A stretch of 64,000 bases of DNA from Vibrio agarilyticus (GTDB taxonomy: Bacteria; Pseudomonadota; Gammaproteobacteria; Enterobacterales; Vibrionaceae), in NCBI RefSeq assembly GCF_012641465.1, contig NZ_JABAIK010000006.1, forward strand, positions 1 to 64,000, in the 5' to 3' direction. Positions 36,047-46,443 of this stretch are shown in pieces. Made by a program: the position numbers and the translations under genes. The notes under the pieces are model-generated. The model ran no database searches, was not told where the DNA came from, and saw only the letters and a list, made by a program, of their open reading frames with translations. The stretch's first letter is position 1, and the number at the start of each line of letters is the position of its first letter.

Positions 36047-37402
36047 CTATCGCAGTTCTGGCTGAGGTTGTATTGTTCCACTCGGATCTCGCGGTGAATA
36101 ACGCACATCACGCCAAAACATCACAATCACAACCGCACTCAACGCAATATTCGATAACGGAAAGGCCAACCACACCCCATCCAAACCCCAAATTTTGGGC
36201 ATAATGTACAAAAAGGGCAGTTGAACTAGCATATTGCCTATCGTCACAAACATCGCTTTGCCACCACGATTAACCGCTTGATAATAGGCGGCAGCAACCA
36301 CCAAAAAGCCATCCAAAAACATGGCAAACAAGTGCAAACGTAGCCCATGAACCGTGCTGTCCATTAACGCTTGATCGCTGTTGTTAAAGACTGACACAAA
36401 TTGGTAAGGCAGCGCATTAAGCAGCAGCACAAACACAACCCCTACAGCGACAGCTGTAGTGATAGCAACCTTGACTAACTTTCGAATATTACTGTGGTTT
36501 TTGGCACCATAATGAAAACTGACCAGCGGCTGCATGCCATTGGCTACCCCTTCTGCAATCAAGTAATACATGGTTACTATGTAGCCTAAAATCGCATAAG
36601 CGCCAATTAATATCGGACTACCATATTGGCTAAATAGGGCATTGTGAATTGCCACCATAAACGACCCGTAGGCATACATAAAAAAGCTTGAGGTGCCAAT
36701 CATAACGATGCTTGGGATCGCACTAAGGTTCAAGCGAAGCGTGGCTCGCGACAAACGCAGCGTTGCACGTTTGGAAAAGAAATACGCTAAGCCCAGCACC
36801 GTCACAACAATTTGAGCAATCATGGTTGCTAATGCCGCTCCGGTGAGCTCCCAGCCAAATCGAGCAATAAAAAGATAATCTAAAACAATATTAACTAATG
36901 CGCCCACGACCATGAGCATAGTGGCTAAATTAGGGCTGTCGTCATTCCGCAACAAAAATGGCATCGCGATCGAGCCTAAGGTAAAAACACACCCGATAAT
37001 AAGCACATTGAGGTATTGCGAACCTAACTCAAAAATACGCCCTGAGACCCCTTGCCATAGCAAAAAGCTCTCAGAAAAATAGTAAAGAGTCACCGCAATT
37101 AAGGGGGCTAAAACCAGCAACATAATTAGGCCAGTGGCCAAAACCGACCGAGCGGCAGTCAAATCCTTTTCGCCTTGTTTGATGGAAGCAAGCGAACCGG
37201 TCCCGACTCCCACCATCATGCCTAAACCTAAAATCGCGCCAATAATCGGCCACGAGACGTTGATGCCCGCAAGACCATCTGCCCCAACATAGTGACCAAT
37301 AAAAATACCATCTACCACTTGATACAATCCGTTCACCAGCATCGCGGCAACCGTTGGAATGGTGTAACGCCAAAATTGGCGATAAATCGATATTGCTTTC
37401 AT
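36047..37402 (-). CDS. MATE-family multidrug efflux transporter
   Basis: This inner-membrane exporter of 451 aa has about twelve hydrophobic segments and MATE signatures: AMLVNGLYQVVDGIFIGHYVGADGLAGINVSWP near the N-terminus and GVANGMQPLVSFHYGA in the second half. The start at MKAISIYRQF (37402) is chosen because GGAAG lies five bases before it and the palindromic operator lies just upstream; a longer frame to 37465 would run over the operator. It follows a MarR gene on the same strand and is probably repressed by it. Confidence 0.9.
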   Translation of the reverse strand: MKAISIYRQFWRYTIPTVAAMLVNGLYQVVDGIFIGHYVGADGLAGINVSWPIIGAILGLGMMVGVGTGSLASIKQGEKDLTAARSVLATGLIMLLVLAPLIAVTLYYFSESFLLWQGVSGRIFELGSQYLNVLIIGCVFTLGSIAMPFLLRNDDSPNLATMLMVVGALVNIVLDYLFIARFGWELTGAALATMIAQIVVTVLGLAYFFSKRATLRLSRATLRLNLSAIPSIVMIGTSSFFMYAYGSFMVAIHNALFSQYGSPILIGAYAILGYIVTMYYLIAEGVANGMQPLVSFHYGAKNHSNIRKLVKVAITTAVAVGVVFVLLLNALPYQFVSVFNNSDQALMDSTVHGLRLHLFAMFLDGFLVVAAAYYQAVNRGGKAMFVTIGNMLVQLPFLYIMPKIWGLDGVWLAFPLSNIALSAVVIVMFWRDVRYSPRDPSGTIQPQPELR

Positions 37403-37416
37403 GTTTCTTCCAAAAA

Positions 37417-37433
37417 AGTTAGCTAGGCTAACT
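37417..37433. promoter_or_regulatory. Candidate MarR operator upstream of the MATE gene
   Basis: AGTTAGC-TAG-GCTAACT is a perfect 17-bp palindrome just before the MATE ribosome binding site. A related site (13 of 17 identical) lies upstream of the MarR gene at 37987-38003. The shared motif supports one regulator acting on both. Confidence 0.65.
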
Positions 37434-37497
37434 AAATAAACGCACGAATACTCAAACAGTTGCATTAATGATCATCGGCGAACGAGCAACGTTGGGC

Positions 37498-37941
37498 TCA
37501 TCCGCTGCATAAAGCTTTACTCAATAACGCGGTAAGTTGGTATTGTTCTTCACCGCTCAACTCTCGACATAGATCGTCAGCAATCGATTGATAAATACCT
37601 TCCTCGAGAGCCAAATGTTGCCGCGCTAGATCCGTGAGTACCACGCGCTTTGATCGCGCATCGTATTCACACGCAATTCTCTGAGCCAGACCACGCCGCT
37701 CAAGTCGCTGCACCATATTCGTCACTGAAGGTTTACTGACCTCCATTTCGACGGCCAAATCCGTTAAGCGAATTGGCGCTTGAGCCATCTGCAGCACTTT
37801 AAGATAGTCGTACTCATTAAAACTCAGCTGAGCCAACGGATCTTCTTTATTATGTTTACGCCAAACCTTAGCCGAAATACGTTCCAACTGAGCCAGTTGT
37901 AAAGGTAAGGCATCACTCTTATCGATATTGATTACGCTCAT
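37498..37941 (-). CDS. MarR-family transcriptional regulator
   Basis: The 147-residue protein has the MarR winged helix-turn-helix: LTDLAVEMEVSKPSVTNMVQRLERRGLAQRIACEYDARSKRVVLTD, with the wing DARSKR. Helices for dimerisation flank it. It is about 95 bp upstream of the MATE exporter on the same strand and has a matching operator at both promoters, so it probably represses itself and the pump until a ligand binds. Confidence 0.92.
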   Translation of the reverse strand: MSVINIDKSDALPLQLAQLERISAKVWRKHNKEDPLAQLSFNEYDYLKVLQMAQAPIRLTDLAVEMEVSKPSVTNMVQRLERRGLAQRIACEYDARSKRVVLTDLARQHLALEEGIYQSIADDLCRELSGEEQYQLTALLSKALCSG

Positions 37942-37986
37942 AACCGCCCCCTAGTCGACGAGATGAAGTGTACTCGAACTGCATTT

Positions 37987-38003
37987 AGTTAGCCAGACTA
38001 ATC
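37987..38003. promoter_or_regulatory. Candidate MarR operator upstream of the marR-like gene
   Basis: AGTTAGCCAGACTAATC resembles the perfect palindrome at 37417-37433 at 13 of 17 positions. It lies 46 bp before the regulator's ATG. Confidence 0.55.
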
Positions 38004-38022
38004 AAATGCAATTGCAATAAAA

Positions 38023-38047
38023 AAACCGCGTCGTCATAACGCGGTTT
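38023..38047 (-). terminator. Rho-independent terminator of nlpI
   Basis: AAACCGCG and CGCGGTTT form a perfect 8-bp stem, followed on the minus strand by a run of seven T. It lies beyond the repeats that follow nlpI. Confidence 0.85.
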
Positions 38048-38070
38048 CCTTAACTTAATTCCACCGCATC

Positions 38071-38283
38071 CCTTTTCACTTGAAGCTGCTGGGGTTTTGG
38101 TTGCAAAGTAGAGGACTAGCTCTCACAAGCCTTATCACATAGCTTATCTATGTTCACGAAGTGCTCAGAGGCTTTGTTCGCTGCTCGCCTAGCTGCATCT
38201 TCACGTTGTTTGGGCAATGTTCATGAAGTGGTCAGAAGCTTTGCTCGTTTGCCGCTACCTGCAACCCCAGCTGATTGGGATAT
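38071..38283 (-). repeat. One and a half copies of dispersed repeat family A in tandem
   Basis: In reverse orientation 38071-38215 carries most of the family sequence, from CACTTGAAGCTGC through ATCACATAG, CTATGTTCACGAAGTGCTC and AGAGGCTTTG to a degenerate TTGTTTGGGCA end. A second partial copy, 38216-38283, repeats the TTCATGAAGTGGTCAGAAGCTTTG core and ends GATTGGGATATC. The array ends just before the nlpI stop. Confidence 0.8.
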
Positions 38284-38286
38284 CAG

Positions 38287-39195
38287 TTATAAGCCATCTG
38301 CGTTTTCAGTGGCCGCTCGCTCTGCCTGCAACTGACGGTAAATCACCGCTAACTCTAAGAAGGCATAACGGTGTTCAATGTATTCGTAAACATTAAATGA
38401 GACCGCCAGCTTATACAGCGAAATGGCACTGGCGAAATCATTGGCCATTTGATGACGTTTACCTAGATAGAAATACGCCTCCGTTAAACGCTGAGCCAGT
38501 AACTCATTTTCTCGCGATCCGGCGATAATGGCACGAAATGCGTCTTCTTCCGTCACTTCGTCAAGCATCATAGCAACCAATACCCAGCCCCACTGCTCAT
38601 CCTTGTGCTGATATAATTCGAGCAAATCCTTGCGTGCTTGCTCTGGTTGATCTTTTGCTTCAATAATATAGAGCCAAAGTGCTCGAAACGGATCTTGCTC
38701 ATCTTGGACAAAGTGAGCACGAATCGCCTCAAGAGCGAGCGTCTGACGCCCACCGTAATAAAGTGCAATCGCTCGGTTACGCTCAGCGTAAATATTATCG
38801 GGGGCAAGCTCTAACGCCGCATCAAAAGCATCAAATGCTGCATCAAACTCACCTACTTGAGTAAAATAAACCCCAAGCAAATTAAAGATATCGGGTTGCG
38901 CTGGGTTGATCTGTAGCGATTGATTAAAGTCCAAGCGCGCTAAATCACGCAAACCGACACTGTCGTAATAATTACCCCGCTCGTACAGCATTTTTGCTCG
39001 AACGTCATCCTCGAGATCGCTGCGTTGCAACAATTGGGTCAAGCGCGCGATTTGCACTTCCTGCTGTAAACTCGGCTGCAGTGGAATTGCCATTGGCGGA
39101 TAAACCCACTGACCTTGCGGCGCTTGCCCTGACGGCGCAGCACAACCGACCAGCGCTAGTGTGAGCAGCGCAGCAATACTACGAAACCATTTCAC
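38287..39195 (-). CDS. nlpI: Lipoprotein NlpI
   Basis: NlpI is an outer-membrane-anchored TPR adaptor that controls peptidoglycan hydrolases through proteases such as Prc. Residues 1-18 are a lipoprotein signal with lipobox LVGC. TPR helices follow, for example MLYERGNYYDSVGLRDLARLDFNQSLQINPAQPDIFNLLGVYF and the next repeat with GEFDAAFDAFDAALELAPDN. Length (302 aa) is normal. It sits downstream of pnp as in E. coli. Confidence 0.95.
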   Translation of the reverse strand: MKWFRSIAALLTLALVGCAAPSGQAPQGQWVYPPMAIPLQPSLQQEVQIARLTQLLQRSDLEDDVRAKMLYERGNYYDSVGLRDLARLDFNQSLQINPAQPDIFNLLGVYFTQVGEFDAAFDAFDAALELAPDNIYAERNRAIALYYGGRQTLALEAIRAHFVQDEQDPFRALWLYIIEAKDQPEQARKDLLELYQHKDEQWGWVLVAMMLDEVTEEDAFRAIIAGSRENELLAQRLTEAYFYLGKRHQMANDFASAISLYKLAVSFNVYEYIEHRYAFLELAVIYRQLQAERAATENADGL

Positions 39196-39371
39196 TCATT
39201 TATCTCCCTTCATACCCAGCAAGCTGCGTATCAAATCATCGGTATCAGTAAGACATGCCATAATGTCACACCCACGGATCCATTATCACAAGTCTTTAAA
39301 ACCACAACAAATCACAACCATACGTCATACTCAACCAAATTGGTATGACTCAAGCGCTAATTTCTTGTACG

Positions 39372-39398
39372 AAAAAGGGAGCCTCTCGCTCCCTTTTT
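39372..39398 (-). terminator. Rho-independent terminator of pnp
   Basis: AAAAAGGGAGC and GCTCCCTTTTT form an 11-bp stem with a CTCTC loop on the minus strand after pnp. Confidence 0.93.
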
Positions 39399-39475
39399 AA
39401 TCTCACTACCGCTGCAAGTCTAAGTCAAAGCCGTTAGACATGTCACGGTAGTTACCGCTTCAAGCGAATGATCGC

Positions 39476-41599
39476 TTATTCAGCAGCTGGTGCATCTTGT
39501 GCATCATCAGCTTTTTCTACCGCTTCTTTCATGCTCAAACGAACACGGCCCTGACGGTCGATTTCCAGTACTTTAACTTGAACTTCTTGACCTTCGGTTA
39601 GGTAATCAGACACTTTCTCTACACGCTTGTCTGCGATCTGAGAAATGTGCACTAGACCATCTTTACCCGGTAGGATGTTCACAAACGCACCGAAGTCCGC
39701 TAGACGCGCCACTTTACCTGTGTAGATCTTACCCACTTCCACTTCAGCCGTGATCGCTTCGATGCGACGGATAGCCTCTTTCGCTTGCTCACCATCGGTT
39801 GCTGCGATCTTAACAGTGCCGTCTTCTTCGATTTCGATAGTCGTGCCCGTTTCTTCGGTCAACGCACGAATCACAGCGCCGCCTTTACCGATCACATCTT
39901 TGATCTTATCAACACCAATCTTCATTGTATGAATACGAGGTGCAAATTGAGAGATCTCTTCACGAGACGTCGAAATGGCTTGATCCATCACTGAAAGAAT
40001 GTGAGTACGTGCGCCTTTCGCTTGGTTAAGCGCAATTTGCATGATCTCTTTAGTGATACCTTCGATCTTGATGTCCATTTGCAGCGCTGTGATACCAGTG
40101 TGAGTACCCGCTACTTTAAAGTCCATGTCACCAAGGTGATCTTCGTCGCCTAGGATGTCAGAAAGAACAACGAAGTCGTCACCTTCTTTTACTAGACCCA
40201 TTGCGATACCCGCAACAGAAGACTTGATTGGCACACCAGCGTCCATCAGCGCTAGCGACGTACCGCATACCGAAGCCATTGAAGAAGAACCATTTGATTC
40301 AGTGATTTCTGAAACCACACGTACTGTGTATGGGAATTCTTCTGGAGATGGCATTACTGCTGCAATACCACGCTTCGCCAACTTACCGTGACCGATTTCA
40401 CGACGCTTAGGAGAACCAACAAAGCCAGTTTCGCCTACACAGTATGGAGGGAAGTTGTAGTGAAGGAGGAAGTAATCTTTCTTCTCACCCGTCAGCTCAT
40501 CGATGATTTGCGCATCACGTTGAGTACCAAGCGTTGCCGTTACGATAGCTTGCGTTTCACCACGGGTGAACAATGCAGAGCCGTGAGTACGTGGCAGAAC
40601 GCCAGTGCGTACATCAAGTGCACGAACCATGTCTTTTTCACGGCCGTCGATACGTGGGTTACCCGCGATGATGCTGCGACGTACCACTGTTTTTTCTAGA
40701 TCGTGGAAAATGGTGTGAATTTCTTTTGTATCCGCTTCTGGATCTTCAGCCAGAATCGCTGCGTTGACTTCACCTGCGATCTCGTGGATGCGGTCGTAAC
40801 GCGCCATTTTTTCTGTAATTTGGTACGCTTCAACCAGTTTCGCTTCCGCAAGCGCTGCAATTTTATCATTAAGTGCAGTGTTCGCTTCTGGCGCAACCCA
40901 GTTCCACGATGGTGTCGCCACTTCGGCTTTGAACTCGTTAATCGCCTTGATAACCGCTTGCTGTTGATCGTGACCAAATACCACCGCTGCTAACATTTCA
41001 GCTTCAGTTAGGTTGTCAGCTTCTGATTCCACCATCAATACAGCAGATTCCGTACCAGCAACCACAAGATCAAGACGAGAAGCGTCAAGTTCTTTGTTGC
41101 TTGGGTTCAGAACAAGTTGACCATCGATGTGACCAACACGCGCAGCACCGATAGGACCGTTAAACGGAATACCAGAGATAGCGAGCGCGGCAGATGTACC
41201 AATCATGGTTGGGATGTCTGGCTGAACGTCTGGGTTAACTGACATTACTGTCGCGATAACTTGAACTTCGTTGGTGAAACCGTCTGGGAATAGAGGACGG
41301 ATAGGACGGTCGATAAGACGAGCAGTCAACGTTTCGCCTTCAGAAGGACGGCCTTCACGCTTGAAGAAACCACCTGGAATTTTACCTGCTGCGTAAGTAC
41401 GCTCTTGGTAGTTAACCGTTAGCGGAAAGAAATCTTGACCTGCAACTGCTTCTTTTTTACCAACAACAGAAACAAATACCGCTGTATCATCCATAGTAAC
41501 CATAACCGCTGCGGTCGCTTGACGTGCGATGACACCCGTTTCTAGAGTGACAGTGTGGTTACCGTATTGAAACGTCTTAACAACTGGTTTTTCGAACAT
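39476..41599 (-). CDS. pnp: Polyribonucleotide nucleotidyltransferase (PNPase)
   Basis: PNPase degrades RNA 3'-5' with phosphate and is part of the RNA degradosome. Two RNase PH-like domains are visible: the first around [15 protein letters not shown] and the second with [16 protein letters not shown] and the catalytic-region [22 protein letters not shown] domain ([16 protein letters not shown]) and an S1 domain ([28 protein letters not shown]) follow. Length (707 aa) is normal. The leader carries the family's RNase III stem-loop. Confidence 0.97.
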   Translation of the reverse strand: MFEKPVVKTFQYGNHTVTLETGVIARQATAAVMVTMDDTAVFVSVVGKKEAVAGQDFFPLTVNYQERTYAAGKIPGGFFKREGRPSEGETLTARLIDRPIRPLFPDGFTNEVQVIATVMSVNPDVQPDIPTMIGTSAALAISGIPFNGPIGAARVGHIDGQLVLNPSNKELDASRLDLVVAGTESAVLMVESEADNLTEAEMLAAVVFGHDQQQAVIKAINEFKAEVATPSWNWVAPEANTALNDKIAALAEAKLVEAYQITEKMARYDRIHEIAGEVNAAILAEDPEADTKEIHTIFHDLEKTVVRRSIIAGNPRIDGREKDMVRALDVRTGVLPRTHGSALFTRGETQAIVTATLGTQRDAQIIDELTGEKKDYFLLHYNFPPYCVGETGFVGSPKRREIGHGKLAKRGIAAVMPSPEEFPYTVRVVSEITESNGSSSMASVCGTSLALMDAGVPIKSSVAGIAMGLVKEGDDFVVLSDILGDEDHLGDMDFKVAGTHTGITALQMDIKIEGITKEIMQIALNQAKGARTHILSVMDQAISTSREEISQFAPRIHTMKIGVDKIKDVIGKGGAVIRALTEETGTTIEIEEDGTVKIAATDGEQAKEAIRRIEAITAEVEVGKIYTGKVARLADFGAFVNILPGKDGLVHISQIADKRVEKVSDYLTEGQEVQVKVLEIDRQGRVRLSMKEAVEKADDAQDAPAAE

Positions 41600-41659
41600 T
41601 AGATTTTCCTTGCTCTTTAAAGAGCTGAGAGTGTTTTACGATGCTCACTCGGTTACAAA

Positions 41660-41721
41660 TCGCGACTAGTCCAAAGCGACGGCGTCCATTTTAATGGGCC
41701 ATCGATTTGGAATAGTCGCGA
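41660..41721 (-). promoter_or_regulatory. pnp leader stem-loop (RNase III site for PNPase autoregulation)
   Basis: Bases 41660-41682 and 41699-41721 are complementary at 20 of 23 positions, with an inner CCATT/AATGG stem. This is the long double-stranded hairpin expected before pnp, which RNase III cuts so that PNPase can repress its own mRNA. Location 60 bp upstream of the pnp ATG agrees. The mechanism is known in E. coli and assumed here. Confidence 0.85.
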
Positions 41722-41835
41722 CCTTGTGGTCGACGAGGTTGACTGTAACGCCGTGAGCGTAAAGCGAGTTTCTTCGCAAAAATCGCCGTGCGTAGTATAA
41801 CGATTAAATAGCACTTTGGCTAAATTTGGCGATGA

Positions 41836-41859
41836 AAAAAGGGGCTTACGCCCCTTTTT
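41836..41859 (-). terminator. Terminator between rpsO and pnp
   Basis: AAAAAGGGGC-TTAC-GCCCCTTTTT is a perfect stem on the minus strand just after the rpsO stop. Read-through presumably supplies part of pnp expression, as in E. coli. Confidence 0.92.
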
Positions 41860-41885
41860 AAACAAACTTTCTATGCAGTCACTGA

Positions 41886-42155
41886 TTAGCGACGTAGGCC
41901 TAGACGTTTGATTAGGTCTTGGTAACGTCCTAGATCTTTACCTTTTAGGTAGTCTAGAAGTTTACGACGGCTAGAAACCATGCGTAGAAGACCACGACGG
42001 CTGTGGTGATCGCCTTTGTGCGCTTTAAAGTGACCTTGTAGGTGGTTGATAGAAGCAGTTAGTAGTGCTACTTGTACTTCTGGTGAACCAGTGTCGCCTT
42101 CGCCACGTGCGTATTCAGCAACGATTGCTGCTTTAGTTTCTGCATTCAGAGACAT
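41886..42155 (-). CDS. rpsO: 30S ribosomal protein S15
   Basis: The 89-residue protein matches S15 throughout, with the 16S rRNA-binding region [30 protein letters not shown]. Length equals E. coli. It lies between truB and pnp in the conserved order. Confidence 0.98.
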   Translation of the reverse strand: MSLNAETKAAIVAEYARGEGDTGSPEVQVALLTASINHLQGHFKAHKGDHHSRRGLLRMVSSRRKLLDYLKGKDLGRYQDLIKRLGLRR

Positions 42156-42264
42156 AATTCTCTCCTAATAAGAGTAGGTTAATAACTGTGCCAGCCAATC
42201 TCTGATTCAGCCGACACGAGGAGCGCGAATTATAAGGAAGATTCGCTTACGAAGCAAGCAACGT

Positions 42265-43212
42265 TTACGCTTGCTCTTCGCGGCGAAACACCACCAAACG
42301 TTTTGGTGCAATTTGCCCTTCATCTGTCGCTTCAGCAACGCCGATAAACAGACGCTCGTCTCCGGCAGTCATACGAACCGTACCCACAGGGCTACCCAGC
42401 AACTGAACAGGTTGGCCATGCTGAACCATGTGCACCATTTGCGCGGTTAAATTCACCTCAGGCAAATCTTGTACCGCCGTGTCCATGGGCATTAAAAGTG
42501 CATCGAGTAACTCACGTGGTGCTCTTTCGTCACGATGTGCTTGTTCAACCAAGTCATTCAGTTGCTCTAGGGTAACCATTTTGTCATATGGATACTTCGC
42601 GACACCGGTACGACGCAGCATGGTCACGTGGGCACCACAGCCCAAAAGCTCACCTAGGTCATCAACAATCGTTCGAATGTAAGTACCTTTAGAACAGTGT
42701 ACTTCCATCTCGACTTCATCGCCTTCAAAACGATGGAGTACGATCTCATACACGGTGATCTTACGTGATTCACGTGGCACCTCGATCCCCTTGCGAGCAT
42801 ATTCGTACAAAGGTTTCCCTTGGTACTTCAATGCCGAGAACATCGATGGCACTTGATCAGACTCACCTCGAAACGTCTCAATCGCCGCTTCCAGTTGGGT
42901 CAGATCCACATTCACGGGACGCGTTTCGACTACTTCGCCATCCGAGTCCGACGTATTCGTACGCTCACCTAATTTGGCGATAACACGGTAACGTTTATCG
43001 GAGTCCAATAGGAACTGAGAAAACTTAGTGGCTTCACCCAAGCAGATTGGCAACATGCCTGTTGCTAATGGGTCAAGCGCACCAGTATGACCCGCTTTTT
43101 CTGCAAAGTAGATGCGTTTCACTTTTTGCAGCGCATCGTTTGACGAAATACCGGTAGGCTTATCCAACAGGATCACGCCATCAATAGGACGACCTTTGCG
43201 ACGACGTGCCAT
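42265..43212 (-). CDS. truB: tRNA pseudouridine-55 synthase TruB
   Basis: TruB makes pseudouridine 55 in the T-loop of tRNAs. The catalytic Asp is in [15 protein letters not shown] near residue 48, and [18 protein letters not shown] precedes it. A C-terminal PUA-like domain is present. Length (315 aa) is normal. Its ATG overlaps the rbfA stop by one base (TAATG), so the two are translationally coupled. Confidence 0.97.
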   Translation of the reverse strand: MARRRKGRPIDGVILLDKPTGISSNDALQKVKRIYFAEKAGHTGALDPLATGMLPICLGEATKFSQFLLDSDKRYRVIAKLGERTNTSDSDGEVVETRPVNVDLTQLEAAIETFRGESDQVPSMFSALKYQGKPLYEYARKGIEVPRESRKITVYEIVLHRFEGDEVEMEVHCSKGTYIRTIVDDLGELLGCGAHVTMLRRTGVAKYPYDKMVTLEQLNDLVEQAHRDERAPRELLDALLMPMDTAVQDLPEVNLTAQMVHMVQHGQPVQLLGSPVGTVRMTAGDERLFIGVAEATDEGQIAPKRLVVFRREEQA

Positions 43213-43607
43213 TACTCTTCGCCCTCACGGCCTGCATCTTGTTTACGAGCATTATCATTGTTGACCACTTCGGTGACCAAGTTTGACATGCGCATACCTT
43301 CAACCAAGGTGTTGTCGTAGTAGAAACGGATTTCTGGGGTCAAGCGCAGGCGAATGCGTTTTCCAAGCATCATACGAATGTGAACTTCATGTTCACGAAG
43401 TGCAGACAAACACGACTCTGGCGTTTGCTCACCAATGCACAAAAAGGTCACGAATACTTTGGCATAAGCCAAGTCACGAGACACTTCTACGTCAGAAATG
43501 GTCACCATACCTAGGCGAGAATCACGAACTTCGCGCTGAAGGATCATCGCAAGCTCTTTTTGCAGCTGCTGTGATACGCGCTGCGTGCGGCTAAATTCTT
43601 TTGACAT
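43212..43607 (-). CDS. rbfA: Ribosome-binding factor A
   Basis: RbfA is a KH-type factor for 30S maturation and cold adaptation. The start at [20 protein letters not shown] (43607) is the family-standard start; a longer frame to 43670 would cover the intergenic space. Motifs include [17 protein letters not shown] and [23 protein letters not shown]. Length from this start is 131 aa. Confidence 0.96.
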   Translation of the reverse strand: MSKEFSRTQRVSQQLQKELAMILQREVRDSRLGMVTISDVEVSRDLAYAKVFVTFLCIGEQTPESCLSALREHEVHIRMMLGKRIRLRLTPEIRFYYDNTLVEGMRMSNLVTEVVNNDNARKQDAGREGEE

Positions 43608-43708
43608 ATCTTTTCTCTCAAATAGCAAGAATGGGGGGATGGTTAACCCAGCCCCCCATGGCGTATTCAACGACCGATTATTGCCAGATCGCTGGCAATT
43701 GTAGTCAA

Positions 43709-46423
43709 TTAATCGATAGTACGCTTGATTTCGATAACTTCGAAGACTTCGATTTGGTCACCAACGCGAACATCATTGTAGTTCTTAACGCCGATACCAC
43801 ACTCGTAGCCATTCTTAACTTCAGCAACGTCATCTTTAAAGCGACGCAGTGACTCAAGCTCACCTTCGTAGATAACCACGTTATCGCGCAACACGCGAAT
43901 TGGGTTATTACGTTTGATGGTGCCCTCGGTTACCATACAGCCTGCGATTGCACCCAGTTTCGGTGACTTAAACACGTCACGAACTTCAGCAAGACCAATG
44001 ATCTCTTGCTTAAATTCTGGCGCAAGCATACCGCTCATTGCCTGTTTCACTTCGTCAATCAATTGGTAAATGATTGAGTAGTAACGTAGGTCAAGCGCTG
44101 CGGTTTCAATCGCGCGACGTGCAGAGGCATCAGCACGTACGTTAAAGCCAAGAATGATAGCATTTGAAGCTTCGGCCAGTACTGCGTCAGTTTCAGTGAT
44201 ACCACCTACACCAGAACCGACGATGTTCACTTTCACTTCGTCCGTAGACAATTTCACTAGTGAATCAGCAATCGCTTCAACAGAGCCTTGTACGTCCGCT
44301 TTCAGTACTACGTTCAATTCAGCCACTTCGCCAGCTGCCATGTTCGCAAACATGTTTTCTAGCTTAGATTTCTGCTGACGCGCCAGTTTCACATCACGGA
44401 ATTTACCAGCACGGTAGTTTGCAACTTCACGCGCTTTACGCTCGTCACGCACAACGGTTGCTTCGTCACCTGACGAAGGCACGCCAGATAGACCCAAGAT
44501 CTCAACTGGAATCGATGGACCTGCTTCTGTGATCTCTTTGCCAACTTCATCGCGCATTGCACGTACGCGGCCGTATTCTTGACCACATAGTACGATGTCA
44601 CCCTTACGTAGCGTACCAGACTGAACCAGTACCGTCGCAACTGGACCACGACCTTTATCGAGACGTGATTCAACCACTACGCCAGATGCCATACCTTCCG
44701 CAACAGCCGTTAGTTCAAGAACCTCTGACTGAAGAAGGATTGCTTCTAGTAGACCATCGATGTTCGTACCCTGCTTCGCAGAAATGTGAACGAACATGTT
44801 TTCGCCGCCCCATTCCTCAGGAATAACGTCGTATTGAGCAAGCTCATTCTTAACGTTGTCTGGGTTCGCATCTTCTTTATCGATCTTGTTTACAGCAACG
44901 ATAAGTGGAACGCCCGCCGCTTTCGCGTGCTGGATCGCTTCCACAGTCTGTGGCATTACTCCATCGTCTGCTGCCACAACAAGAACAACGATGTCCGTCG
45001 CTTGAGCGCCACGAGCACGCATTGCAGTAAACGCCGCGTGTCCAGGAGTATCAAGGAAGGTGATCATACCGTTGTCAGTTTCTACGTGGTAAGCACCGAT
45101 GTGCTGAGTAATACCACCCGCTTCACCTGAAGCAACGTGTGTACGACGAATGTAGTCAAGTGTCGATGTCTTACCATGGTCAACGTGGCCCATGATAGTT
45201 ACAACTGGCGCGCGTGGAACCGCTTCTGCGTCGCTATCGCGATCAGATAGAACCGCTTCTTCCAGCTCATTTTCTTTACGCAACACCACTTTATGACCCA
45301 TTTCCTCTGCTACCAATTGAGCAGTTTCTTGGTCAATCACTTGGTTGATGGTCGCCATTGCACCCATCTTCATCATCACCTTGATAACTTCTGTCGCTTT
45401 TACCGACATCTTGCTAGCAAGTTCAGACAATACGATGGTTTCACCGATCACGACATCTTGCTTCGCCACAACCGCTGATTTGTCAAAACCGTGCTGCATT
45501 GAGCTTGGTTTGGCCAATTTGCCTTTACCGCGGCCACGTGCACCACGCGGGTTACGGTTATTGCGTTCAGCTTGCTCTTCTTGTTTGGCGGAAGCTTTCT
45601 TCTTTTTCTTGCGACGAGAGCTTTCGTCGCGGCGATCTGCTTCATCTTCGGCTTCACGTGCATAACGTGAGGTCGTTACATGGTAATCTGTATCTTCCAT
45701 ATCACCCTTTTTCTTTTCAGCAGCAGACCAGCGTTCTTCGTTTTTCTCAGCCATCTCGCGGGCTTCTTCAAGCTTGCGCTGGCTTTCTTCTTCAGCTTTA
45801 CGCTTAGCTTCTTCTTCCTGGCGACGCTTTAGCTCATCGGCTTCTTTTCGCGCTGCTTCTTGCTTCATTTTTTCAGCATCACGTTTTGCTGTATCCTCAA
45901 CAGAACGTTTTGCATTCTCTTCTGCATCACGTTTGGCTTTTGCTTCTGCCTCACGTTTTGCAACCTCCGCGGCTTCACGTTTCGCTGCTTCTTCAGCGGC
46001 GCGTTTCGCTGCTTCTTCCGCTTCACGTTTCGCGGCTTCTTCAGCTTCACGTTGAGCTGCTAATTCAGCCTCACGTTGCGCTGCTTCTTCCGCTTCACGT
46101 TTCGCTTGTTCATCAATGGCACTGCGCTTCACATAGGTTCGCTTTTTGCGCACTTCTACTTGAACATTCTTACTCTTGCCACCACCAGCATTAACACTCA
46201 GCGTGCTGCGTGTTTTGCGTTGTAGTGTTAAACGAGTCGGCTCAGCGTCACCTGGGGCAACGCCATGCTCTTTTTTCAGGTGGGCTAACAGCTTTTGCTT
46301 CTCTTCATCAGAAACAAAATCCGCGCCCGATTTACTCATTCCAGCATCAGCAAGTTGATCTAGTAAGCGGTCAACTGGCGTACCAATTTCTTCACTCAGT
46401 GCTTTAACCGTAAGTTCTGTCAT
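43709..46423 (-). CDS. infB: Translation initiation factor IF-2
   Basis: IF-2 brings fMet-tRNA to the ribosome. The start at [23 protein letters not shown] (46423) has AGGAGAG upstream. A long charged N-terminal region of AKREAEEA-type repeats covers about 100-240. The GTPase part has [33 protein letters not shown] and NKIDK, followed by domains II and the C-terminal fMet-binding domains. Length (904 aa) is normal. In E. coli infB has internal starts (IF2-beta/gamma); such starts are possible here but not proven. Confidence 0.97.
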   Translation of the reverse strand: MTELTVKALSEEIGTPVDRLLDQLADAGMSKSGADFVSDEEKQKLLAHLKKEHGVAPGDAEPTRLTLQRKTRSTLSVNAGGGKSKNVQVEVRKKRTYVKRSAIDEQAKREAEEAAQREAELAAQREAEEAAKREAEEAAKRAAEEAAKREAAEVAKREAEAKAKRDAEENAKRSVEDTAKRDAEKMKQEAARKEADELKRRQEEEAKRKAEEESQRKLEEAREMAEKNEERWSAAEKKKGDMEDTDYHVTTSRYAREAEDEADRRDESSRRKKKKKASAKQEEQAERNNRNPRGARGRGKGKLAKPSSMQHGFDKSAVVAKQDVVIGETIVLSELASKMSVKATEVIKVMMKMGAMATINQVIDQETAQLVAEEMGHKVVLRKENELEEAVLSDRDSDAEAVPRAPVVTIMGHVDHGKTSTLDYIRRTHVASGEAGGITQHIGAYHVETDNGMITFLDTPGHAAFTAMRARGAQATDIVVLVVAADDGVMPQTVEAIQHAKAAGVPLIVAVNKIDKEDANPDNVKNELAQYDVIPEEWGGENMFVHISAKQGTNIDGLLEAILLQSEVLELTAVAEGMASGVVVESRLDKGRGPVATVLVQSGTLRKGDIVLCGQEYGRVRAMRDEVGKEITEAGPSIPVEILGLSGVPSSGDEATVVRDERKAREVANYRAGKFRDVKLARQQKSKLENMFANMAAGEVAELNVVLKADVQGSVEAIADSLVKLSTDEVKVNIVGSGVGGITETDAVLAEASNAIILGFNVRADASARRAIETAALDLRYYSIIYQLIDEVKQAMSGMLAPEFKQEIIGLAEVRDVFKSPKLGAIAGCMVTEGTIKRNNPIRVLRDNVVIYEGELESLRRFKDDVAEVKNGYECGIGVKNYNDVRVGDQIEVFEVIEIKRTID
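45850..46112 (-). repeat. Degenerate 24-bp in-frame repeats in infB
   Basis: The segment encodes repeated eight-residue units of the form AKREAEEA (also [24 protein letters not shown]). On the plus strand the sequence cycles through GCTTCACGTTT and GCGGCTTCTTC. The array predicts a long single alpha-helix of alternating charge. Unit number is expected to vary between strains. Confidence 0.85.
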
Positions 46424-46443
46424 CCGCTCTCTCCTTGCTGAAA

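Noticed and set aside
45774-46055. Ser/Ala/Phe-rich plus-strand frames opposite the infB repeats
   Set aside because: They are the antisense reading of the AKREAEEA repeat DNA, hence the low-complexity translation.
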